Positions 8,734 through 18,500 of a DNA stretch of 64,000 bases are shown one piece after another. The stretch is from Bradyrhizobium algeriense (GTDB taxonomy: Bacteria > Pseudomonadota > Alphaproteobacteria > Rhizobiales > Xanthobacteraceae). Made by a program: the position numbers and the translations under genes. Under the pieces are notes generated by a model. The model saw only the letters and a list, made by a program, of their open reading frames with translations. It did not search any database and was not told the origin of the DNA. The DNA is taken from positions 310,001 through 374,000 of the forward strand of contig NZ_PYCN01000002.1 of the NCBI RefSeq assembly GCF_003062295.1, written 5' to 3'. Numbering within the stretch: position 1 is the first letter of the stretch; each line of letters opens with the position of its first letter.

Positions 8734-9826
8734 ATGGTTGCGGCGCATCCTGGCCGGCATCGCGATTCTGATCGCGCTGTCGGTGCTTGTGCCGCTGGCC
8801 TATATCGAGGGGACATGCCGCCCCTCTTCCGGCGCCGCAACGGCCAGTACACCGGCCGTGACCTTGCCCGCGATCGATGAGGCAGGCTATCGGCGCAAAC
8901 TGAACAACACGTTCTTCACCTTCCCCGAATGGTACATCGTCTATTCCTTCGAGGATTTCGGCCGCTTCCTCGATCGCTCCAGCGAAAGCCATTTCAACTA
9001 TCTCGGTCACATCTTCGGGTTCTGGCGGAGCTTCTGCACCATCAACCGCGCGGTGCCCGCAACCGGCGAGCAGCTCACGGAGGTCAAGACCATGATCTAC
9101 GTGATCGGCATCAGCTACTCTGCCGAATACACGATCAAGGGGCTTTATGAAAACACCGTCGGACGCGTGTTCGAATGGATCAGGGGCGAGAAGCGCACGC
9201 CACAGGACGAGTTCGGCCGCGCCGTGTTGCAGGACTATGCCGCCTTCCTCTACACCGTCCCCTGGTACAAATATCCGTTCCGCGAAAAGCTCGACGGCCT
9301 GATGGCGATCTCGGCGCCGACGCCGAGCAGTCTGCGCAGCTGGGAGCGCAACTTCACGCTCGGCGCGGAATATTTCGTCAAGATCGGCTACGCCTCGCTG
9401 ATCCAGAAGGCGCTCGATGCCGGTGGTGACGAGGAGCCGCGCGACATCATGTTTGCGGTGGCAACGCTGCCGCCTGCCGTGTTGGCGAAAGAACCGCGCA
9501 TCAAGCCGGTCCGCGCGTTGACGCCGCAATGGCAGCTGGTGCAGACGCCGCGCTACAAGGCTTTCACCGAGATCCTGCAGAGCCTGCTGGACCAGGGATT
9601 TGGCCTTGCGGAAATCGCCGGCAATCACGACATCTTCATCACGGTGGTTGCGCCCAATGCTGCAAAACTCGACATCAAGGGCACGACGGAGCTGTTTTCG
9701 CAGGAGCTGGATGCCCGCCCCGGGTTTCGCAGGGCCGGCCTGAAAGCCAGGATCGACCGCCTCGTGGATATCAACCGCGAGCTCAAGGCCGGGGGCGCGA
9801 GCATTGAGCACTTCTATGATTACTGA
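8726..9826 (+). CDS. Conserved membrane-anchored protein of unknown function
   Basis: 366 residues. One N-terminal membrane anchor (ILAGIAILIALSVLVPLAYIEG) is followed by a large soluble, probably periplasmic, domain. The domain is rich in aromatics (NTFFTFPEWYIVYSFEDFG; HFNYLGHIFGFWRSFC), which suggests a conserved fold. I see no catalytic signature. Two cysteines, in EGTCRP and SFCTIN, could form a disulfide. It overlaps both neighbours (8 nt upstream, and downstream), so the three genes form a tight unit. Confidence 0.78.
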   Translation: MLKWLRRILAGIAILIALSVLVPLAYIEGTCRPSSGAATASTPAVTLPAIDEAGYRRKLNNTFFTFPEWYIVYSFEDFGRFLDRSSESHFNYLGHIFGFWRSFCTINRAVPATGEQLTEVKTMIYVIGISYSAEYTIKGLYENTVGRVFEWIRGEKRTPQDEFGRAVLQDYAAFLYTVPWYKYPFREKLDGLMAISAPTPSSLRSWERNFTLGAEYFVKIGYASLIQKALDAGGDEEPRDIMFAVATLPPAVLAKEPRIKPVRALTPQWQLVQTPRYKAFTEILQSLLDQGFGLAEIAGNHDIFITVVAPNAAKLDIKGTTELFSQELDARPGFRRAGLKARIDRLVDINRELKAGGASIEHFYDY

Positions 9827-10184
9827 CGGGCGTCAGCAGAAACGAACCCTGCCGTTGAGTCGGATCGCCGGCGCCATCGCGCTCGTCGTGGCTGGCTGGC
9901 TGGCCGTCGTTGTCGCCCTGACCTTCGGATCGGCACCCGGCAAGTCGATGGCCATTGTCGGCCCACAGTCACAAGCGTTAGCCGCGATCGCCAAAGCCAA
10001 TGGCCGCATCCTCGCCTCAAACGATTATGTCACCATTGCCCGCTCCGACGACGTCGGCTTCGTCGCACGCCTCTACTCGGCTGGCGCGCTACTTGTGCTG
10101 GATGCCGAACAGGCCGGCGGTTGCAGCGGCCTGCCCCCTCTGTCGTCATTGCGAGCGAAGCGAAGCAATCCATCGCTGGGATAA
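9816..10184 (+). CDS. Short membrane protein, unknown; C-terminus formed by a repeat
   Basis: About 122 residues from the ATG at 9816 (an in-frame TTG at 9804 is an alternative). One membrane segment (IAGAIALVVAGWLAVVVAL) precedes a short domain (SQALAAIAKANGRILASNDYVTIARSDDVGFVARLYSAGALLVLDAEQAGGC). The last 14 or so codons (LRAKRSNPSLG) are encoded by the palindromic repeat at 10145-10225, so the natural C-terminus was probably replaced by the insertion. It overlaps the preceding gene and looks like the third member of the module. Function unknown. Confidence 0.6.
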   Translation: MITDGRQQKRTLPLSRIAGAIALVVAGWLAVVVALTFGSAPGKSMAIVGPQSQALAAIAKANGRILASNDYVTIARSDDVGFVARLYSAGALLVLDAEQAGGCSGLPPLSSLRAKRSNPSLG

Positions 10185-10225
10185 GCAATACTGGATTGCT
10201 TCGTCGCTTCGCTCCTCGCAATGAC
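10145..10225. repeat. Palindromic repeat, GTCATTGCGAGC family
   Basis: The left arm (10145-10172) starts GTCATTGCGAGCGAAGCG. The right arm (10192-10225) is its reverse complement with a six-base insertion. It lies between two convergent genes and overlaps the 3' end of the plus-strand one. A hairpin terminator role is plausible. Confidence 0.85.
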
Positions 10226-10236
10226 GGCCCTCGCAG

Positions 10237-11835
10237 TTACGACGCGTACTTCTGATAGAACGTATTGGTGAACAGCTCGCTCGGATCATACTTCCGCTTC
10301 GCCGCGAAGAAATCGTTGATCTGCGGATATGACCGCTGCAACTGATCCTTTGAATAATAGAGCTGGTAGGGCAGGAAAAACCGGCCCTTGTGCGCTATGG
10401 TGAGGTCGATCAGTTCTTCCGTCGCCTTCTTCATGCGCCGGTTGCCTTCATCGTCCGTGGTCTGGTTGATGTAGAGCACCAGCGAGAATGCCGGCTCCGG
10501 CGAGTAGGTCAGGAAATTGTTCTCCTGATGCACGACGCGCACGGAGGCGTTCAACAGATTGGTCCTGTTGTCGGTCAGCACCTTGCGCATGCCGTCGACG
10601 AACGAGACGAACTGGCTGCGCGGGATGAAATATTCGTGCAGGATATCGGTATCGTTGGGCAGCGCGTTGCGCAAGTACGGCACGGAATCGTGCATCGGAT
10701 CATTGCGGTTGACGAGACAGGCTTCCGCCGATCCGATCGCCTGCGCCCGCGTCACCGTGCAGGTCTCCATCCGGTGCTCGATGTGCTTTTCCGACAGCCA
10801 TTTCATTTCCTGAAACAGCGGTCCCTGCTTGGACAGGTTGATAGTCAGCCGCCGCAATTTGGTGCCTGAGACCTCGCCGAGCGGTTCGCGCTTGAAATCG
10901 GTGCCGTCGACCTTGGTGTAGGTATAGAGCAGCAATTCCTTCAGGAACGAGCTTGGCGCGGTCGAGAGATGCCCGTACATCAGCCCGATATTGCCGTCCT
11001 TCTCGATATCCTTGGCGAACAGCGCCGGGAATTCCTTGTAGTCCATCATGCGGCGCCCGGTCTGGTAGACCAGATTGTCTGATATATCGAGCTCGGCCTC
11101 GACGATGACGCCGAACAGGCCGTAGCCGCCGACCACCAGGTTGAACAGGTCCTTGTTCTCCGTCGCAGATACCGTACGCAGCGAGCCGTCCGCCAGCATC
11201 ACCTTCATCGACTTGATCGACTTCGCAAGCGCACCGGCCTGATGGTCCATGCCATGGGCATTGACCGAGATCGATCCGCCGACGCTGAAAATATCGGTCG
11301 ACTGCATGGCGCGGACCGCAAAGCGCGGGTGCAGCACGTTCTGGATATCGTGCCAGGTCGCGCCCGGCTGCACCGTGACCGATCGCGAGTTTTCATTCAG
11401 CACGATCTTGTTGAAGCCGCGCATGTCGAGCACGATGCCGCCCTTGCGGAAGGCGTGCCCGCCCATGCTGTGACGCACGCCGGCGGTGGTCACCGAGAGC
11501 TTGTTGTCGCGCGCAAATGTGAGCGTTTTCGCGATATCCTCGACGCTGCGCACCTCGACCATGCCGTAGATTTCGGTCTTGTTGAGGCAGCTCGCATCAT
11601 TGATGCTGCCGCCAAGCTGCGACCATTTCACATCCTTGAGCGGCGCAATCGCCTTGATCCGCTCCAGATCGATTTTCGCCTGCTCGCCGCCGCCGACCGC
11701 AGGCCCGCAATCCTTTTCGCCGGTGGGATCCGCCGCCAGCGCCTGGAGCTTGCGATAGCTGTAAACACCCAGCAACACGACGACCACGGCGGCAACGGAC
11801 ACGCCGGTTTTGAACTTTTGTGAAAATTTTCGCAT
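10237..11835 (-). CDS. FAD-binding oxidoreductase (VAO / aldonolactone oxidase-like)
   Basis: 532 residues. An N-terminal membrane anchor (TGVSVAAVVVVLLGVYSYRK) is followed by a FAD-binding type-4 domain: VRHSMGGHAF near the flavin site, VTVQPGATWHDIQNVL and FSVGGSISVNAHGMDHQAG. The C-terminal part has the closing DPSELFTNTFYQKY, similar to aldonolactone oxidases and other VAO-family enzymes. These oxidise an alcohol or lactone and pass electrons to oxygen or a carrier. GGAA lies eight bases before the start. The gene stands alone, divergent from the amidohydrolase at 12113, with which it may share a control region. Substrate not identifiable. Confidence 0.85.
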   Translation of the reverse strand: MRKFSQKFKTGVSVAAVVVVLLGVYSYRKLQALAADPTGEKDCGPAVGGGEQAKIDLERIKAIAPLKDVKWSQLGGSINDASCLNKTEIYGMVEVRSVEDIAKTLTFARDNKLSVTTAGVRHSMGGHAFRKGGIVLDMRGFNKIVLNENSRSVTVQPGATWHDIQNVLHPRFAVRAMQSTDIFSVGGSISVNAHGMDHQAGALAKSIKSMKVMLADGSLRTVSATENKDLFNLVVGGYGLFGVIVEAELDISDNLVYQTGRRMMDYKEFPALFAKDIEKDGNIGLMYGHLSTAPSSFLKELLLYTYTKVDGTDFKREPLGEVSGTKLRRLTINLSKQGPLFQEMKWLSEKHIEHRMETCTVTRAQAIGSAEACLVNRNDPMHDSVPYLRNALPNDTDILHEYFIPRSQFVSFVDGMRKVLTDNRTNLLNASVRVVHQENNFLTYSPEPAFSLVLYINQTTDDEGNRRMKKATEELIDLTIAHKGRFFLPYQLYYSKDQLQRSYPQINDFFAAKRKYDPSELFTNTFYQKYAS

Positions 11836-12112
11836 GAACTGATTCCAGAGGATTACGTGATATTCCGGGCGGGCGGATAATTAGTCAAATCGGAGCGCCT
11901 TCCGGTTCGATAGGCCGGCAGCGTTACTGAACCGATAACCCGATGCAGCCAGATGACGGCCGCCCTTCCCGCGCCTCACTTCTCCCGATAATCTCCCGAC
12001 CCCATAACGGGCGAAGCAACGCCCGGCGCCGAGGAGGAACGCGGAAGTCGACGGGGCACCACGGCCTGTCCCGGACACCAACAATCAACAACATTATCCT
12101 GGGAGAACACCA

Positions 12113-13078
12113 ATGCTGACGCGACGCAGTATGATGCTTGCCTCCATCGCAGCCGGAGTGATCATGAACAACAGAACCGCCTCCGCCAAAGCGGCGCAGC
12201 CAGCGACGCCGGTGAATTTCGACGTGCCCGCGGGCGCCTGCGACTGCCACACGCATATCCATCCCGATCCTGAGAAATTCCCGTTCTTCTCCGGCCGCGT
12301 CTATACGCCCGAACTGGCCTCGCCGGAGGAAATGACCGCGCTGCACAAGGCGCTGCACATGGAGCGCGTCGTGATCGTCACGCCCTCGATCTACGGCACC
12401 GACAACGCGGCCACGCTGTTCGGCATGGCGGCGCGCGGGCCGACCGCGCGCGGGGTCGCCGTGATCGACGACAAGACTTCCGAGAGCGATCTCGACCTGA
12501 TGGGCAAGGCCGGCATTCGCGGCGTCCGCCTCAATCTCGCAACCGGCGGCGTCAATGATCCGAGTGTCGCCAGGCCACGCTTCACGGCCGCCGTCGAGCG
12601 CATGAAGGCGCGCGGCTGGCATGTGCAGCTCTATACTAATCTGGCGATGATCACCGCGATCAAGGATCTGGTCATGACCTCGCCGGTGCCGGTCGTGTTC
12701 GATCATTTCGGCGGCGCGCAGGCGGCCCTTGGGGTCGAGCAGCCCGGCTTTGCCGACCTCGTGGATCTCGTCAAATCGGGCAGAGCTCATGTGAAGATCT
12801 CGGGCGCCTATCGCGCCTCGAAGCTCGCCCCTGACTATGCCGATTGCATCCCGCTCGCCAAGGCGTTGATCGGTGCCAATCCCGACCGGATCGTCTGGGG
12901 CACCGACTGGCCGCACCCGAACTCGGTCACGCCTGCCGACAAGAAGATTACCGACGTCACGCCGCTATTCCAGATCGACGACGGGCGACTCCTGAACCAG
13001 CTTCCGGTGTGGGCGCCGGATGCTGCGATCCGCAAGAAGATCCTGGTCGACAATCCGGCGCAGCTTTACGGGTTCTGA
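12113..13078 (+). CDS. Tat-exported amidohydrolase family protein
   Basis: 321 residues. It begins with a twin-arginine signal (TRRSMMLASIAAG). The rest is an amidohydrolase-2 TIM barrel with DCHTHIHPDP (first metal ligands), FDHFGG and WGTDWPHP (late His/Asp ligands), as in lactonase and decarboxylase members related to LigI. GGGAGA lies ahead of the ATG. The 3' end overlaps the convergent MTHFR-like gene by 13 nt (13066-13078). The export signal suggests a periplasmic substrate, perhaps an aromatic-derived lactone, but that is a guess from the family. Confidence 0.86.
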   Translation: MLTRRSMMLASIAAGVIMNNRTASAKAAQPATPVNFDVPAGACDCHTHIHPDPEKFPFFSGRVYTPELASPEEMTALHKALHMERVVIVTPSIYGTDNAATLFGMAARGPTARGVAVIDDKTSESDLDLMGKAGIRGVRLNLATGGVNDPSVARPRFTAAVERMKARGWHVQLYTNLAMITAIKDLVMTSPVPVVFDHFGGAQAALGVEQPGFADLVDLVKSGRAHVKISGAYRASKLAPDYADCIPLAKALIGANPDRIVWGTDWPHPNSVTPADKKITDVTPLFQIDDGRLLNQLPVWAPDAAIRKKILVDNPAQLYGF

Positions 13079-13974
13079 AGCCCGGCACTCGACATCGCGG
13101 TCCGCTCAAGTCCGAGCGGGTCGCGGTCGCGGGTGCGCAGCCAGTCGCCGGCCTTGCGCAGGCCGCCGAACGGGAACAGGTGAAATCCCGCGATCGAAGC
13201 CGTTGCGGCCGCGGGCGCGCCGCGCAATCCCCTCACGACGTCGTCCGGCCCGGTATCCGTCAGCAGCCGGCCGAACCGGCCGATCTGGGCCCGCAGCGCG
13301 CGGATGGAATTGCCGATGCCGCAGCGGAGCGCGAATTTTGTCAGTGTCGCCGGCGTGGCCGGACCGGCAAGGCCAATGATCACGGGAAGATCGATGCCGG
13401 CCCGATCGAGTTCAGCGATCCATTGCAGGATCGGGGTGCTCTCGAAGCAGAATTGCGTGACGACATCGACACGTGTTCCGGTCCGCCCTCCCCAGTCGCG
13501 CCACGCCTTGAGCCCGTTCAGCGCGTCGCGCAACTCGAGAAATGGATGACCTTCGGGATGACCGGCGACACTCACCCAGGCGATGCCGTGCGTCTCGATC
13601 AATCCGCTGGCGCAGACATCGCGCGTCGATTTGAACGGGCCCCTTGCAGCGGCGACGTCGCCCGCGATCAGGACAATGCGCGACACACCGGCCTCGCCCC
13701 GCGCCCGCGCCAGGAAATCGTCGAGCGCCTCCCGCGAAGCCATTTCACGCGCCGCGATATGGGGCACCGGATTGTAGCCTGCCCGGCGCAGCGCCGTGGC
13801 GGTTTCGACATTGTGGCGATAATGGTCGCCGGGCAGGAACGTGATGGTGACCTCCGTGCCGGCAGCGAAATGATCGCGCAGTTCCGCAATCTGATGCCCG
13901 CGCGAGGAGATTTCGACTGAGGCCGATGACAGCAGCGCGGCTAGTCTGGGAGATGCCTGATCGGCGACGGTCAA
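13066..13974 (-). CDS. Methylenetetrahydrofolate reductase-like protein
   Basis: 302 residues with the MetF TIM-barrel outline: VEISSRG near the N-terminus at the catalytic-Glu strand, VPHIAAREM, RIVLIAGDVAAARGPF, WVSVAGHPEGHP and TQFCFESTPILQWIAEL. Classical MetF has an E-x-F/Y-P-P motif at the first strand; here the Glu is kept but the PP is replaced by SSRG, so it is a divergent member. It lies 15 nt downstream of the methyltransferase gene (13990-15444) and is surely co-transcribed with it. That suggests one-carbon or methyl-group chemistry tied to that enzyme rather than housekeeping methionine synthesis. Confidence 0.8.
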   Translation of the reverse strand: MTVADQASPRLAALLSSASVEISSRGHQIAELRDHFAAGTEVTITFLPGDHYRHNVETATALRRAGYNPVPHIAAREMASREALDDFLARARGEAGVSRIVLIAGDVAAARGPFKSTRDVCASGLIETHGIAWVSVAGHPEGHPFLELRDALNGLKAWRDWGGRTGTRVDVVTQFCFESTPILQWIAELDRAGIDLPVIIGLAGPATPATLTKFALRCGIGNSIRALRAQIGRFGRLLTDTGPDDVVRGLRGAPAAATASIAGFHLFPFGGLRKAGDWLRTRDRDPLGLERTAMSSAGLQNP

Positions 13975-13989
13975 GGGCGCCTCCCAAAA

Positions 13990-15444
13990 TCACGCCGGCG
14001 TGCGGCGGCGCGAGATCACATAGGTTTCGTCGTTGAACCACAGGCCGCCATGCTTCTTCAGCACGCGGTCGGTGGCTTCGAGGTAGCGGCCGTCGCGGAC
14101 CACTTCCGACAACCTGTTGTCCTCGATCTGCGCCACGTAGATCGCCGCGTTCCAGGCCGCGAACAGCGTCGACGTCCCGATCGGTCCGCTGACCTCGTCC
14201 GGCAGCGTGTGCATGCGATAGCGGAAGATCGAGCGCGCGTCGGAGGAGGCGTTGAAATTGTAATGCCGGGCCGCCGCGCCAAGCTCGTGCTTGACCTGGC
14301 GCAGGATGGCATAGCGGTCGGTCTTGAAGGGATCATCGCCCGGCCAGACCTGGTCGATGATTTCGATGCCGGGATCCTTGCCGTGCGAATGGATGCCGAT
14401 CAGCCGCCCGCCCGGCCGCAGCGACTTGACCAGCGGTGTCAACACTTTTGAGGCCTTGAACTCCACGCTCGCCCGCGCCCGATAGGGCTGCGAAGCAATG
14501 ACCAGATCGTAGTCGGCCATCACCCGGCCGGGCCGCGGCATGATCGGATCGAGCAGGAAGGAATGATCCTCACGCCGCAGCGTCAGGATGACGGGGCGCT
14601 GATAGACCGGATTGCCCGTGGTCGGGCTGATGCCCGCGCGCCAGTTCTCGGCGAGGAAGCCTTCGAGCTCGCCGATCTGCTCGGCGAAGCCATGCGCGGT
14701 GTTGCCGGTCAGCATGACATCTTTCCAGATCAGGCCTTGTGCCGACGTCACCGAGCGCGGCGTCAGCCATGGCGCCTCGGCGTAATAGAGGTTGGTCACG
14801 ACCAGCACGGTGGCGGGATGCTCGAAAAGGCGGTCCGCCATCTTCTCCAGCATCAGGCGGACGTCTTCGTAGCTGATCTCTTTCGCCACGACATAGAGCG
14901 GCATGGTGGGGAAGCGCGCATGCACCGCCCGCATCACCCGCGACAGCACGGTGCCGTCGCCGACGCCGGCGTCGAAGATGCGAAGCGCCGGCGGCGCCGG
15001 CTGCAGATTGCCAAGCTCGAGCGAGATACGATTCCCAACCTCGGTCTTCTCGCTGCAGGTCGAGACGAACAGCAGGTATTTCTGGCGGTTGTCGAAGAAC
15101 CGGAAGCCCGGCGGCGCGACGGCGTTGGCAGCGCCCGCGCCGTTCAGCGGTTTGGCGGCCGGTGACGGCTGGCCTGCCGCTTCGTTCGAAGCGGGCCGGT
15201 GCTCGGCGAGATAGGCGCGGACCTTGTCGAGCGTGCCCGTCGTGATCCTGGCGCCATCGCGCAACCGCGACACCAGCTTGCCGTCATTGACCACCAGCCG
15301 CCCGAAGGTCGATTCAGCGGTTTGGGTCTCGCGGCAATAATCGCGGATCTCGCCGAGAATCTGGTCGGCGGTCGGCGGCGATTTCGTCGGCTGCGCGTGG
15401 CCGTTTTGCCCGCCGTTCGATCCCTGGCTTTCCTCGATCCGCAT
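13990..15444 (-). CDS. SAM-dependent methyltransferase-like protein with extra N-terminal domain
   Basis: 484 residues from the ATG at 15444, which has GGGAGA six bases upstream. Residues 20-80 form a small helical domain (ILGEIRDYCRETQTAESTFG; KLVSRLRDGARITTGTLDKV) that resembles a DNA-binding or adaptor fold. After a Pro/Ala-rich linker comes a Rossmann methyltransferase core with SAM motif I as LRIFDAGVGDGTVLSRVM and a later RPGGRLIGIHSHG. The substrate is unknown. It is paired with an MTHFR-like gene 15 nt downstream. The combination of predicted methyltransferase and folate reductase is noteworthy. Confidence 0.72.
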   Translation of the reverse strand: MRIEESQGSNGGQNGHAQPTKSPPTADQILGEIRDYCRETQTAESTFGRLVVNDGKLVSRLRDGARITTGTLDKVRAYLAEHRPASNEAAGQPSPAAKPLNGAGAANAVAPPGFRFFDNRQKYLLFVSTCSEKTEVGNRISLELGNLQPAPPALRIFDAGVGDGTVLSRVMRAVHARFPTMPLYVVAKEISYEDVRLMLEKMADRLFEHPATVLVVTNLYYAEAPWLTPRSVTSAQGLIWKDVMLTGNTAHGFAEQIGELEGFLAENWRAGISPTTGNPVYQRPVILTLRREDHSFLLDPIMPRPGRVMADYDLVIASQPYRARASVEFKASKVLTPLVKSLRPGGRLIGIHSHGKDPGIEIIDQVWPGDDPFKTDRYAILRQVKHELGAAARHYNFNASSDARSIFRYRMHTLPDEVSGPIGTSTLFAAWNAAIYVAQIEDNRLSEVVRDGRYLEATDRVLKKHGGLWFNDETYVISRRRTPA

Positions 15445-15549
15445 GGTGTTCTCCCGCGGTTGTCCCTGCCGACATCTGGGGACGGCCACCGGATTGCGTC
15501 AACCACAAACCGAGTGGGCAGGAAACATGGGCATGTGCCCACAACGCAT

Positions 15550-18500
15550 CTACCTCGCCCGGCGCGAAAATACCGAGATCAGCACCGGCAGCGTCACCAG
15601 GATCACGATCGGCGCCAGCATCATGCCGGTGACGACCACGATCGCCAGCGGCTTTTGCACCTGCGAACCGATCCCCTCCGAGAGCGCCGCCGGCAACAGC
15701 CCGACACCCGCCACCACGCAGGTCATCAGCACCGGCCGCAGTTGCAGTTCGCCGGCGCGGATCACCGCGCGCATCCGCTCATAGCCTTCGTCGATGAGCT
15801 GGTTGTACTGCGACAGGATGATGATGCCGTCCATCACGGCAATGCCGAACAGCGCGATGAATCCGATCGCGGCCGACACGCTGAAGGGGATGCCCGTGAT
15901 CAACAGACCGAGCACGCCGCCGAAGATCGCCATCGGGATCACGCTCATGGCCAGCAGGGTGTCGACGATGGAGCCGAAATTGAAGAACAGCAGCACCCCG
16001 ATCAGCGCGAGGCTGATCGGCACCACGATCGACAGCCGCTTGATGGCGTCCTGCAGATTGCCGAACTCGCCGACCCATTCGACCCGCGAGCCCGGCGGCA
16101 GCTGGACTTGAGCTGCGACCTTTTCCTGCGCCTCCTGGATCGCGCTGCCGAGGTCGCGGTTGCGCACCGAGAACTTGATCGGCAGATAGCGTTCCTGCTG
16201 CTCGCGGTAGATGTAGGCGGCGCCCGAGATCAGGTTGATCGAGGCGACCTCGCTGAGCGGGATCTGGGTGATCGCGCCGCCCTGCCCTGCCACGCCGATC
16301 CGCAGGTTATGGATAGCTTCGGCGCTCTTGCGGTATTCCGGGGCAAGCCGAACGATGATCGGGAAATGCCGGTCGCTGCCGGGCTCGTAGAGATCGCCTG
16401 CGCTGTCGCCGCCGACCGCGACCTTGATGGTGGCGTTGATATCGCCGGGTGACAGGCCGTAGCGCGCCGCACGCGCACGGTCGATATCGATCTGAATGGT
16501 CGGCTGGCCCAGCGAGGTGAACACCGCGAGGTCGGTGACACCCTGCACGGTGCCGAGTACGGATTTGATCTTGTTGGCGGTATCGGTCAGCGCCTGCAGA
16601 TCGTTGCCGTACAGCTTGATCGAGTTCTCGCCCTTCACGCCTGAGACGGCCTCCGAGACGTTGTCCTGCAGATATTGCGAGAAGTTGAATTCGACGCCCG
16701 GGAATTTGTCCTGCAACTGCCCCAGCAATTGCGCGGTCAGTTCATCCTTGTCGCGGGTGCCGGGCCATTCGCTGTTGGGCTTCAACGGCGCGAAGAATTC
16801 GGCGTTGAAGAGGCCGGCGGCGTCGGTGCCGTCGTCGGGGCGTCCGTGCTGCGACACCACCGATTCCACTTCGGGTCGGCTGCGGATCATCCTGCGCATC
16901 TCGTTGACGTAGGCGTTGCCCTCCTGCAGCGAAATGGTCGGCGGCAGCGTGGCGCGGATCCACAGATTGCCTTCTTCCAGCTTCGGCAGGAATTCCAGTC
17001 CCAGCAGCCGCGCGAACACGATGGTCAGCACCACGAGACCCGCAGCACCGGTCATGACGACCTTGCGGTTCGCGACCGCCCATTTCAGCACCGGCACATA
17101 AAGCCGGTCGAGCTTTTTCACGACCCAGGTTTCGGCCTCTTCCAGATGCGAGGGCAGGATGATCGCGCTCAGCGCCGGCGTCACGGTAAAGGTCGCCAGC
17201 AGGCCGCCCGCCAGCGCATAGGCATAGGTCCGCGCCATCGGGCCGAAGATGTTGCCTTCGACGCCGCTCAGCGTGAACAGCGGCAGGAAGGCGGCGATGA
17301 TGATGGCGGCGGCGAAGAAGATCGAGCGCGACACGTCGGCAGCAGCCGACAGGATGGCGTGGCTCTTCATTCCCATCGTGGCGTCGAAGGAGATGTGGCT
17401 CTGCTCGGCCGCGGAGAGCGCGGTAGTTTGAGTAAACCTGCGGAAGATCGCCTCCACCATGATCACGGTGGCGTCGACGATCAGGCCGAAATCGATCGCG
17501 CCTACCGACAGCAGATTGGCGGATTCGCCGCGCAGGACGAGAATGATGACGGCGAAGAACAGCGCGAACGGGATCGTCGCGCCGACGATCAGCGCGCTGC
17601 GGAGATCGCCGAGGAAGATCCACTGCAGCAGCACGATCAGGATGATCCCGACCACCATGTTGTGCAGCACCGTATGCGTGGTGATGTCGATCAGGTCCTT
17701 GCGGTCATAGACCCGCTCGATCTTCACGCCGGGCGGCAGGATCGAGGAATGATTGATCTCGTGAACCAGCTTTTCGACCCGGGCGATGGTCGGCGAACTC
17801 TGCTCACCGCGGCGCATCAGCACGATACCCTGCACGATGTCATCATCCTGGTCGAGGCCGGCAATGCCGAGCCGCGGCTTTTCGCCGATCGTGACATGCG
17901 CGATGTCGCGGACCAGCACCGGATTGCCGCCCGACTGCGACACCATGGTGTTGTTGAGGTCGTCGATCGAGCGGATCAGGCCGACGCCGCGCACCACGGC
18001 GGATTGCGCGCCGATGTTGATGGTGTTGCCGCCGACATTGATGTTGGCGTTGGAAACGGCCTGCAGCACCTGCGGCAACATAAGCCCGTTGGCGACCAGT
18101 CTGTTGAAATCGACCTGCAGCTCGTAGGTCTTGGTCTTGCCGCCCCAGCCGGTGACGTCGACAACGCCGGGCACCGCGCGGAAACGGCGCTGCAACACCC
18201 AGTCCTGCAGCGTCTTGAGATCGAGCACGCTGTAGTTCGGCGGGCCTTTCAGGCGGTAACGAAAAATCTCGCCGGTCGGACTGAGCGGCGAGATGGTCGG
18301 CTGCGCATTGCCCGGCAACGGCGCAAGCTGCGACAGCCGGTTCAACACCTGCTGCAGCGCCTCTTCATAGGTGTAATCGAACGAGAACTGGAGTTTGACG
18401 TCGGACAATCCGTACAGCGAGATGGTGCGGATGGTGCGCAGGTTCTTGATGCCGGCAACCTGGGTCTCGATCGGTATCGTGATGTAGCGTTCGATCTCTT

